From Lumbricus rubellus (taxonomy: Eukaryota; Annelida; Clitellata; Crassiclitellata; Lumbricidae): a DNA stretch of 64,000 nucleotides. The stretch spans positions 6,225,400-6,289,399 of the forward strand of contig OX243822.1 in the NCBI GenBank assembly GCA_945859605.1, in the 5' to 3' direction. Positions 51,760-62,213 of this stretch are shown piece by piece. The translations under genes and the position numbers were made by a program. The notes below the pieces were generated by a model. It worked only from the letters and a program-made list of their open reading frames with translations. It had not been told where the DNA came from and made no database searches. Every line of letters starts with the position of its first letter. The stretch's first letter is position 1.

Positions 51760-52520
51760 CACTCACTCGTCTACACATCCACCCACATACCCACCCACAC
51801 ATTCACCCACTCATGCACCAAACCACCCATCTACCCACAAACCCACCCATCCAACACCCACTCATCCATCGTTCACTCACCCACCCATCCACCTGCCCAT
51901 CTGTCTACCCATGCATCAGTGGTTCCCAACCCGTGGCCCGCGGGCCAAAAGTCGCCCGCCAGGCCTAAAAAAATGGCCCTCAGCATCCCAAGGAACTAGC
52001 AATTTTTTATGTGCATGAATTGACAAATTGGACAGGAGAGAATACATGATTATTTTCTATTACAAATTATTTTATTTAGACGTTTATACATATGTGTAAT
52101 AAAAAACATTCTATAATGATTAAATTTTAACAATTTTATATGCTGCTTTTAGTTAATCAAATCTTAAAGTGATGGCCTTGCACGACCTCCAACTAAGAAA
52201 AAGTGGCCCCAAAGTCAAAAAGGGTTGGAAACTACTGCCATACATTCATCTACCCACATACCCACCCATCCATCCACCTACCCATAAATCCCCCCCATAC
52301 CCCCACCCAATGCATCCATCCTTCCACCAATTCACCTGTTCATCCACCTATCCCTCCAACTGCATACCATAGTACCATACTACTCACCCACCCTTCCATC
52401 CACCCATCAATCCATACATACACCCATCCATCCACCCACCCACATATCTATTCACCCACCCACCACCCACCCAACCACTCATCAATCCATTTATCCACCA
52501 CCCATCCATCCTTTCCAAAA
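51760..52520. repeat. (CCAT)/(CCCA)n-rich array
   Basis: ACCCATCCACCCACC-type imperfect tetranucleotide repeat on both sides of the MITE, reaching to about 90 bp downstream of the NRF-6-like stop codon. Confidence 0.8.
51917..52237. mobile_element. 321-bp MITE, CAGTGGTTCCCAACC family, copy 3
   Basis: Ends CAGTGGTTCCCAACCC and GGGTTGGAAACTACTG. Flanks CCATGCAT and CCATACAT match at seven of eight bases. It splits a (CCCA/CATC)n microsatellite (51760-52520). Confidence 0.85.
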
Positions 52521-52612
52521 GCAAAGCGTCTTCTTCCACTTCCATCAAACACCTTCAGCGCTTCCTCCGTACTCCGCATCTCTCGTCATCCAACCAACCA
52601 CTCGCTCCATCG

Positions 52613-53599
52613 TCAACCGCGACACAACTGGAAGAGACGAGCGACTGGCGACTCGATGAGAAGCGAAAGCAGAACGGACGACAGAAAGGAGAAGGTCAAC
52701 GTCATCAGATAGAGACCGACCTACAACACATTATTATTAATATTAATTATTATTATTATTAATAATTATTATTATTAATTATTAATGTTAATTATCATTA
52801 TTAATTATTAATATTATTATTAATTATTATTATTAATTATTAATTATTATTAATAATTATTACTATTAATTATTATTATTAATTATTATTATTATTAATT
52901 AGTATTATTATTAATTATTATTATTATTAATTATTATTATTATTATAAATTAGTATATTCATTATTATTAATTATTATTATTATCATTATTATTATTATT
53001 ATTATTATTATCATCATTATAGTTATTATTATTATTATTATTGTTATTATAATTACCACAGTCATATCGGACAGCTGGATAGACTGATGCAAGCCATGGA
53101 AGAGGATGCGAAGGAAGACTCCATGGAAGAGAAACGCTCCGAACGTTAGACGACTGAGAGGCAACCAACCATTCCACGAGAAGAAGAAACCAAGCGGACC
53201 TATCACATGACAGACAATGCAAAGGTCAGTTGACGTCAAAAGAGAACAACCAATGATAAAAATCAATCAATAACGCAAACAATCACCATATTGATCTATT
53301 GATCAAAACAACAATAGAGCCGGTTATGCATCAAGCAGCAATCACTAAAAAGTAAAAAAAACACAATCCCACGAGAGATGACCTCTCACAATCAATAAGC
53401 CATCCATCAATCAATCAATCCAATCAGTCAATCAATCAATCATTATAGCGATCACGATCATTCATATTCAATCAACCAAAACTAACCAACCAACCAAATA
53501 ATCAATCAATCAATCACTTACAACCAACTCGAAAATTAAACTAATTGTAATCGAATAAATGTAAAAACATTAATCGAAATACATCACATACATTACAAT

Positions 53600-53634
<35 letters not shown>

Positions 53635-54106
53635 TAATACATATACATTAATATATACATATATATACAAAATATATATATACACACATGTGTGTATATA
53701 TGTATACATTATATAATTGCTGAATATAATATATATAATATATAATTATATATATATATAATATAATTATATATTATATTCTGCAGATATTCTTTCCTCA
53801 CCTGCGTACAGATGGCGACACGTGTAGATGCACCAGGCCGTGACCAGAGACCAGATCAGTGGAACCAACGTTCCCACAATAGCGTTACCGGCCAGACCAT
53901 AGTGATAGCCGAGCACAGCAGGGTACAACGCGTAGACGCACAGAACGCTCAGAGCAACGCACATCACCCAACCGATCACAACGTGATGCTAAAGAACGCA
54001 CAGAGGAAATTAATTTAAAATCAAATTAAATTTTTAAACGCCATTTGAATTACACTGAAAACTGAATTTCACCAGAAAATGCATTCTAAACACAACTATC
54101 AATCAC

Positions 54107-54137
<31 letters not shown>

Positions 54138-54962
54138 GTCAGTCATTCAATCAATCAGTCAGTCAATCAGTCAGTCAATCAATCAATCAGTCAGTCAATC
54201 AATCAATCAGTCATTCAATCTGTCACTCAATCAGTTAATCAATCAGTCATTCAATCAGTCATTCAATCAGTCAGGCAATCAGTCAGTCAGTCACTCAATC
54301 AATCAGTCATTCAATCAGTCAGTCGGTCAGCCATCATTAAGTACCGGTAGTCATTCAATAAGGAAGTGAATCAGAAGGCAAGCAGCCAGTTACAGAGAAA
54401 ATCGGCCAATAGCCTCAGTACATACAACTCTTGCAAGTTGCAACATGTATGCATCAAGTACCTATCTACTCTATGTATTTCACAGCATGTATTTGTATAG
54501 TAGGCACCTACAACACACATGCATATATCAAAGAAAAACAAAGTTTAAAAAGCTTAATATATTGTACTCACCCGTCTCAGTCGAACCATGACGCCCCTCT
54601 GAAGGTGCAGTCTCTGTCCAAGCCACAGCCCCACAAGATAGGGCACCGCACGGCAGTACGGCTTCGTCAAGATGATGTCAACGTATCCCCAGAACATCCT
54701 AGACGAAAAATACGAAAGGCAATTTGAAAAAACCCAACACATAACGGGATGTTCAGCTTCTGCATTTGCAACATGGGCTGCATAAAAATCATATATCACT
54801 TTGTCATGAAAACTAGTCATGTACTGCATAAGCCTTCACCAACGTCATAATTATCATTATAACCTTGATTATCATCAGCTTCATCACAATCATCATCGTC
54901 GTCATCATCATCATCATCATCATCACAACATCGTCATCATCATCGTCATCTTTGTCACCATT

Positions 54963-54993
<31 letters not shown>

Positions 54994-55765
54994 CAACATC
55001 GTCATCGTCATCCTTTTCATCGTCATCGCCATCGCCATCGCCACCGCCACCGCCACCACCACCACCATCATCATCATAATCATCATGTTCCTCACATCAT
55101 CATAATCATCTTTGGAATCATAATCACAATAAACATCAAGATTATCCTCAACATGATCATCATCTTAATCATCATAATGGTGGACCATTGGTGGTGCCAT
55201 AGAACCTGTCCTTACCCTTGATCGTCCGAATGATGGAGAAGTGCAGCAGCTGGGCTGATGTTGAGCGCATAGACACTGATGAGCGTCACCGTGGCAACCA
55301 TGGATGAGATGATGAGGATGAGGAGAGGATAGGATCTGCCTCTGAAACAACCAGATTAGATTAGACTTAACTGATCAATAGATCGATAAAATCATGAAAT
55401 ATTGATTATCATGAAGATTATAGTGATTATGATTACGAAGATGATCATGATTTGATGATCATTTGAATATGATCCGTAACATTTTGATATGATGTTGATG
55501 TGTGCGATCGTATGTACAAGTATGGCTATTTATGTAGAGCATTTTAGACTACGATAATAATCCTTGTGATGAATACGATATAGTTTGCTACGGAGAAGGT
55601 GCCTCAATGATGATGAATCATTGATGATGATGATGATGATGAAGGTGATGGCAGTGATGATGCTGCTGCAGATGCTGATGATGACAAAGCTCATGACAAT
55701 TGCGATTTAACGAATGACGACAAAGATGACGGCGTTGAAAATCATCATGATGATTTTGTTATTGT

Positions 55766-55825
<60 letters not shown>

Positions 55826-58800
55826 CAATGATGACGATGATGATGATGTCACTTATTGATGAAACTCTAACCTGTGCAGTGCATAGATGAGAATGGCCGA
55901 GAGACAGAAGAGTTGCCAGTCGACAGCCAGGTACCAGATCCATCCGACACACTGACGACAACAAGTTGACAACAACAACAACAATGCAATGACAACAACA
56001 ATGCATTGACAACAACAATGCATTGACAACAACAATGCATTGACAACAACAATGCACTGACAACAACAATGCATTGACAGCCAAATAACAACAACAAAAA
56101 TGCATCAACAACAAGCATTGAAACGACAATAACAAAAACAGTCCATGAACCGAAAGAAAAAAAGACACAAACAAAGAGACCGAGAAGCAGACAGATAGAC
56201 AGACATGCCAAGAGACAGACAGACCAATAGACAGACACACGCACAGACAGACAGACAAACAGACAGAGAACACATATACAAATACACACACACGCACAAA
56301 CATATAATATTAGCTCAGCTAACCATCACAAGAGAGAGCAATCATATTATAAGTAAAAGAATTAATTATACTTTAATTAATTAATTAAATTAATTATATA
56401 TTGGAAAGCGAAGAATCTAAATATACCGTTTGTGCTGCTGATGTTGGATAGAAGTTCTGTATGAAGAGAAGATTTGTCCACCAGAAGCGTTGACACAATT
56501 CGGCTTCATTGTCTGCGGTCTTCTGCCAGACAGGTCCAGTGGCAGACAATGGCACCAAATAGATCCAGATGAGAAGCAGAATGCCCACCGATGGCACCAG
56601 CCTATAATATCAATCAATCAATCAGTCAATGAATGAATCATGCAGTCAATCAATCAGTCAGTCCGACAATCAACCAATACTTACAGATGGTACCAACCTA
56701 TTAATTAATCAATAAATCAATCAATTAATCAATCAATCAATGCCCAAACATGGCACCAGAGGGTGACCAGCCTAGAATATCAATCAATCAATAAGTCAAT
56801 CAATCAATCATTCAGTCAACCAATCAGTCAGTCTGACAATCAATCAATACTTACAGATGGTACCAACCTATCAATCAATCAATCAATTAATCAATCAATC
56901 AATCAATACCCACAGATGGCACCAACCTATCAATCAATCAATCCACCAATCATGACCTAAATCGAGTCTCAACAAAAGTACCCATAACAGAAGACCCCAG
57001 ACTGTGGGTCGGGATGAATGAAGATCCTAGAGCTTGAAGTCAGTATGTAGGAATGTTAATTATTATTAGTTTTGAGGGTTCTACAAAGTCAGACACATGC
57101 CAGCTAAAATCTTATTCAAAGCTGATTCTTATTCTGTTTTTCATTCAAATAGACAAAGAATGATTTGCAGAAAATCAAAACTGCTTTCAAACTGCTCAAT
57201 CAATGTCACAGCAGGGTACCTGATGAAACGGAGGAGAAAGTAGGGAAACAGATGAAATTTTCCGTTGTTCCTTTGGAGTTGCTTCAGCGCATGGTAGGAC
57301 AACAGGAGACCGCTAAAAGCAACAGAGACAACATCAGACCAACTCAAACAATACGAACAACCAGAGACAACATTAGGCAACAGCAATCTGTTGTTCATAC
57401 CCATGCAACGGCAAGAAACAGTCTTAATACATGCAACAAAAACAACACAGAATTGCCAGAAGTAATTTACTTTGTATCTGCTGCACTGTAAATTAAAAGG
57501 CAATAGGTTAAAATTGAAAGGAAAGGTCATAGGTCCAAATTAAAAGGTCAGAAGGCAAGCTGAAAGGTCAAGAACTAAATGAAAAGGTCAGGAGACAAAT
57601 TAAGAGGTTAGAGACCAAACTGAAACGCCCCTGAATTCAAAGTACCGTAGTTCCTGCTCAGCAATCAAGAGTAACAGCAGAGTATTTATCAATGTATTGA
57701 CCTCCCCCCAAACCTCCATCTCCTCCACCTGTCTAGTCAATCTTTATTTTTCAAGTCCCTTAAATCTTTTTTCTTTAGTCGTGGCTTGGCTGGGAGCGCC
57801 TCTGAGTAGTTTCATGAAGAGTCACTATATAAATTATAATAATGAATGAATGAATGAATGAATGTAATGTAAAGTATTGCAATTAGTAATTTCCATTGCA
57901 ATTTCCATGCCCTCATGCATGAGCAGTGGATTGTATGATGATAATAGCGTCAGATTCTTACCTGATGAGCAGAAAAGTGTCGATAGCGTAGTAGTAGCAT
58001 CCAACCATTTGCCAACTGAATCGCTTTCCGACCGTCTGAAACACGCTGTGATTACCTTTAAAAAAACGTTATCATTCTTATTATTATCATATTTATTATT
58101 ATTATCATATTTATTTATTTATTTATTTATTTTATTATTATTTTTAGATGTTTATTATCATTATAATCTCAAGTTCTAAACAGTTGACTTAATGATTTAA
58201 CAAATACCCATCTTGTATCTAGTAATATTTTTTATTAACATCATTTTATTATTACTCTCATTTTTATCATCACCACAGTCATCATAGTGCCATGGTGGCA
58301 GATCATCATTGTCGTCGTCGTCATCATCATCATCACTATCACCGTCATCACCATCACCATCATCATAATCATTGTCATCATAATCATCATCACAATGATC
58401 AACAAATTATCCTTCTGCTCGTATAAGTACTCACTGATTAGTGGCGATGAGTATGCAGAAAAGTAAGTCTGTCCAAGTACAATGAGAGACAAGCTTAGAA
58501 CACGGAGAGCGTGGAGACAACCGATGTCATCCGGACGTCTTTCAGATAACAACCGCACGTTCGAGTAGAATGAGAAACACTGACCAACCATTGCTTTCAG
58601 ATCTGGACAGAGACACATAAATAATGAATCCATGCGTCAACGTATTTCACTCGGTAAAATGACATAATCACTCGCATGAAAAATCGCGGTGAAAATAGAC
58701 ATTTTTCTAGACTTTTTGGTCAAAAGACTTAAGAAAGGTCATCAAACTGTCAACTTCATTGGTGGTGAAAATAAAAAATTTGGCGCCAGATGACTAAAAA

Positions 58801-61800
58801 TCGCCCAACAACCCCAAATTTCACTTTGTAAAATGATAACCATTCCTAGAAAATCATGCATTAGTAAGCTAATACGTTGATCAGAATCAAATGATATTAT
58901 AACTCGATATCTCTATCAGTTAAAGGTCAGTGGTTGACCATCAAATGACATCAAAATGACTATATCACTCGAACAGTTATTCAATCGCAGAATGTGGTCG
59001 CAGAGCACATATATTTAGTTAGTTGGAGAAAGCCCCAATGATGATATATTCGCCCTATAAAATAACATCATCTACTCAACTAACCACTGTATCTCTATCT
59101 CTGTCTTTCCCCCGGTCTCACTCTCTGTCTGCCTCCCTGTCTGTCTCTCCCCCCTCTCTGAAACAACCTGACCACCTACGATAACTCACTCCACACCCAC
59201 ACCCACAACAACCATTCCTTACCTGGTTGGAAGCTGTACGCCCTTCGCAGTAGCGCCCCGCTCGGTGGTTCATTTAGGCTGGCGCCGTCCCCCACCGATC
59301 TGCCTCCGTTGGCCTGGCACCCTGCGACATCATCCGAAGACAGGGTTGCTGTCGATCCACCCTCATCATCCTCCACCCTATTCCCCTGACCAGGAACGCC
59401 CTCGCCCCATTCGTCAGGTGGGGCGACGAGATGGGGTCCACTTCGACTGATTCTGTAAATCAGTTTCCATCGCATGCGAGCCGCGTAACGATACGACAGG
59501 TCAAATGTCGTGCCGAGCAGACCAAGGGCAAAAAGAACCAGCAGGAGACTCCTACAATTGGAAATCATTCAAATTAAACTATTTTAATTAGTTTATTTTT
59601 AAAATAATTAACAAATTATGTTGGAAAAGATCAAAAGAACCATCATCAGCAGACATAGGCGTAGGGGACATTTCAACGTTGGGGGGGCAAAAATTAGACT
59701 TTTGCCCGAAATTTTTTTTCCCTCCGGCCGAAATCTTAAGAAAAATTTCCGTTACGTTTGCCCGAAAATTCTGACGACCTTTTTTTAGTCATTCGGGCAA
59801 AATCTCCATTTTTTTTCGGGCAAGTCTGATTTTTCGGGCAAGAAGACCCGAAAAAATAAGAAAAGTAAAAATTTTCTAAAACTTTTTTTTATTTTTCCGG
59901 GTCTGCCTGCCCGAAAAATCAGACTTGCCCGAAATTTGGGGGGGCATTTGCCCCCCCCTGGACCCCCGTCTCCTACGCCTATGTCAGCAGACTCCTACAA
60001 TAGGAATTATTAAAATCAAACCATAATTGTTTTCTTTATACGATAATTAACTGATTAATTATGGTAGCAAATTTATATGAACAGAATCAGCAGACTCTAT
60101 AGATCTGCAACGGGATAAATATTACTCAAAATTCTGGAACAAATTAATTTGTTATTAAGTAACTAAAAAATAAATATGCTGGCTGAGAAAGACCTCCAGT
60201 ACCTGTGGTAACAGAATTAAATCAAATCAAGATGACACCAAGGTGAAAATTGATGAGGGTTCCACCCCATTGTCTTTCTTAACTAATTATGGTAGCAAGA
60301 CCAAATCAGATTAATCAAATCACAACCAGACTAGGTCAATATTATAAAGTTTGTTACATGTATGTGCACTTGCTATAGAGCCCATTTAAGCTCTATTTCT
60401 CAGAAGCGCTCCCGACTACGGAGCGGACACTGCATCGGAGTTTCACGCCGAAGTGCTGAGCAACTGCGAGTGAAGAACATGACCAAGATCCTTGAGGCGA
60501 CTTGAGGTGGATTCGAACCTGCAACCCTTCGGCTGCACCACCACGCCCCGCCTTCAAAACACACCCCAACTCCACATAAATCTACGTCGGACCACCCCAG
60601 TTGTTTTTCTACAATTCTCGTATTACTTACATGGTGGCATAGAATCCAGTAGTCAGAGGAATCTGCCGAGTGCAGGTGACAGTCGCGTTGATGACATCAA
60701 TCCAAGGTAAGTTGGTGACCCCTGTACACAAGCAAAAGCGTACACACAACACAGGCAATGTACATTGGACAATTAGCCGTGGTTGGGTCGGGAGCGCTTC
60801 TGAGTAGATACACAGGCATTGTATGTTGGACAATTACAAGACAGTGTACCCTGCAGCATATATTCACATAGGTAAGCCTGTCTGTCTGTCTGTCTGTCTG
60901 TTTGTTTGTTTGTCCATCCATCTGTGTGCCAGACTCTCTCTCCAACTCTGTCCCACTTTGTTCGTGGTTGGGCTGGGAGCGCCTCTGAGTAGTTTCTTGA
61001 AGGGGCGCTATATAAATGCTCCAAATGAATGAATCCAATTCCATCACGTGTCTAGCGTACACTCTGCCACCTCTGAAAACACAAGAGGTGTGGTATTCTC
61101 TGCCCGTCTGTCACCCTAAGCTTCACACCTCCAGTCAGCTCCATCAGTGTGTGGATCAAACAAGGCTCACGGCTCAACTCACCTCGGATGAGCGAGCCAG
61201 CATGGCTCTCGAGCAGCGACTCGGTGCATGGCTGAACCGCACATAGACCCCAACGCAGTGCAACCGAACTCTGCAATCAAATAGCAATCAAAAATCAAAT
61301 CCAAACAAATATACTTACTGGAAGGTAAGGGCGTCCGCACATTTAGTTTTTACACTTTAAGCACTGAATGAATGAATGAATGAATGAACGAACGAATGCT
61401 CAAATTATTTATTTATTTAATTAATGCATTAATGAACACACAAATGAATGACTGAAGGAATGACTGAACGAACTAGCGTATTCTTACAAAGTTAGCTTGA
61501 AGTGGAGGAGATAGGTTGACAGTCAGATCAGCGAGGCAGTACAGCGATTCATTGAGCCTTCGACACGCTTCATAGTCTCCAAGCCAGACTAGATTGCCTT
61601 CAACCAACGAATGACCAAGTTTCCCGGTGGCGTCAAAATCTAAAGCACAGGCAATGTCACATAACTTATTAATCAAATGACGTAAAAATGAACAAATTTC
61701 AATGCTCTCAACTATCAGTATACAAATTTCACGCATATGCTCTAAATTTCTAAAGATCTACTCGGAAGCTAGGCATAGGGCATCAGCTTATTCACGAGGG

Positions 61801-62192
61801 CTGAAATAGGAAGAAATAGGAAGACCAAGGCATTGGAGTATCATTTTAAATATTTATTCATCACAGTAATTTTATTATAGCACCCCTTCAGGGCTGCCTG
61901 CTCAGGAGCACTCCTGAGTAGTTACGGCCTGCAGTGTAGAGATGAAAAAAACATTTTAAAAAACTCGAATTCCCAACATTGAATGCACCAGAATTTCCAA
62001 AATGCCTATTTTATTTTATTATTTATTTATTTAAGTATGCACAAAGTAAGTAACCTTTATTGCAAGCAGTTGCAGGTAGATATTCAACTACGATGGTATG
62101 AAGAACTTTTACTTACATGGACTGAAATTGACAGAACTGTTGAGCAAAAGACTCTGCAGGCGACTCAAGCAGTCATCATCACCAGCCGACAT
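52613..62192 (-). CDS. NRF-6-like acyltransferase-3 membrane protein, 15 exons
   Basis: Exons in transcript order: 62192-62117 (may begin further upstream), 61639-61488, 61270-61183, 60721-60631, 59551-59223, 58602-58435, 58055-57962, 57312-57220, 56601-56427, 55951-55872, 55341-55216, 54698-54572, 53988-53802, 53199-53057, 52720-52613. GT-AG borders and phases agree: 678 residues from this ATG. Residues 1-125 form the NRF domain (FDATGKLGHSLVEGN, WLGDYEACRRL). A first helix (SLLLVLFALGLLG) and a long Gly/Glu-rich loop follow. The acyltransferase-3 domain runs from LHALRVLSLSLIVLG (His276, Arg279) through AIDTFLLISGLLLSY, RFWWTNLLFIQNFYP, CVGWIWYLAVDWQLF, AVPYLVGLWLGQRL and LPLSRLTFGAFLFHG to LLIESPVARLF. 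Nose resistant to fluoxetine proteins are intestinal or epidermal membrane proteins in nematodes that affect drug and yolk uptake. The substrate here is unknown. A signal peptide is expected but not seen, so the 5' exon(s) are probably missing. Confidence 0.92.
52735..53050. repeat. (ATT)/(AATT)n microsatellite
   Basis: Fills nearly all of the last NRF-6-like intron (between exons 14 and 15), so the intron consists of little else. Confidence 0.9.
53200..53801. repeat. (AATC)n and (TA)n repeats
   Basis: TCAATCAATC at 53400-53520 and (AT)n at 53605-53770, in NRF-6-like intron 13. Confidence 0.8.
54095..54330. repeat. (AATC)/(AGTC)n repeat
   Basis: CAATCAATCAGTCAGT-type array in NRF-6-like intron 12, the inverse of the TGAT arrays in AK7 introns. 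Confidence 0.9.
54850..55180. repeat. (ATC)n-rich repeat
   Basis: CATCATCATC arrays, including a block that occurs twice (CATCACAACATCGTCATC near 54920 and 54990). NRF-6-like intron 11. Confidence 0.85.
55615..55850. repeat. (GAT)n repeat
   Basis: GATGATGATG arrays in NRF-6-like intron 10, close to the exon 10 donor. Confidence 0.9.
55968..56105. repeat. 18-20-bp tandem repeat
   Basis: About six units of ACAACAACAATGCATTG in NRF-6-like intron 9; followed by GACA repeats to 56290. Confidence 0.88.
56610..56955. repeat. (AATC)n and a repeated ACAGATGGTACCAACCTA block
   Basis: The AATC microsatellite is interspersed with three or four copies of a GATGGTACCAACCTA / GATGGCACCAGCCTA unit that copies the start of exon 9 and its acceptor (56585-56607). 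NRF-6-like intron 8. Confidence 0.75.
57778..57866 (+). mobile_element. LINE 3' tail fragment
   Basis: GTCGTGGCTTGGCTGGGAG, GCGCCTCTGAGTAGTTTC, CACTATATAAATTATA and a (GAAT)n tail. NRF-6-like intron 7. Confidence 0.65.
59654..59983. mobile_element. 330-bp MITE, CATAGGCGTA family, with 8-bp TSD
   Basis: Ends CATAGGCGTAGG and CCTACGCCTATG. Perfect direct repeat TCAGCAGA (59646-59653, 59984-59991). The interior is a large palindrome with GCCCGAAAA units. NRF-6-like intron 4. Confidence 0.9.
60357..60552 (-). repeat. tRNA-derived SINE, inverted copy
   Basis: TGCACTTGCTATAGAGCCC, GCGCTCCCGACTACGGAGC, CACGCCGAAGTGCTGAGCA, GGATTCGAACC and CACCACGCCCCGCC. NRF-6-like intron 4, sense. Confidence 0.8.
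60962..61032 (+). mobile_element. LINE 3' tail fragment
   Basis: GTGGTTGGGCTGGGAGCGCC, TTCTTGAAGGGGCGCTATAT and GAATGAAT. NRF-6-like intron 3. A shorter piece of the same type lies at 60776-60810. Confidence 0.65.
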
Positions 62193-62213
62193 TGTCACCA
62201 AAATGCGCCGCAA

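Noticed and set aside
52203..52712. 169-residue + strand ORF
   Set aside because: Runs through CCAT repeats and the antisense of NRF-6-like exon 15.
58019..58030. Acceptor GTTTCAG for NRF-6-like exon 7
   Set aside because: It breaks the reading phase; the upstream TTTAAAG acceptor (exon from 58055) keeps it and adds SNHSVFQ, which fits the family.
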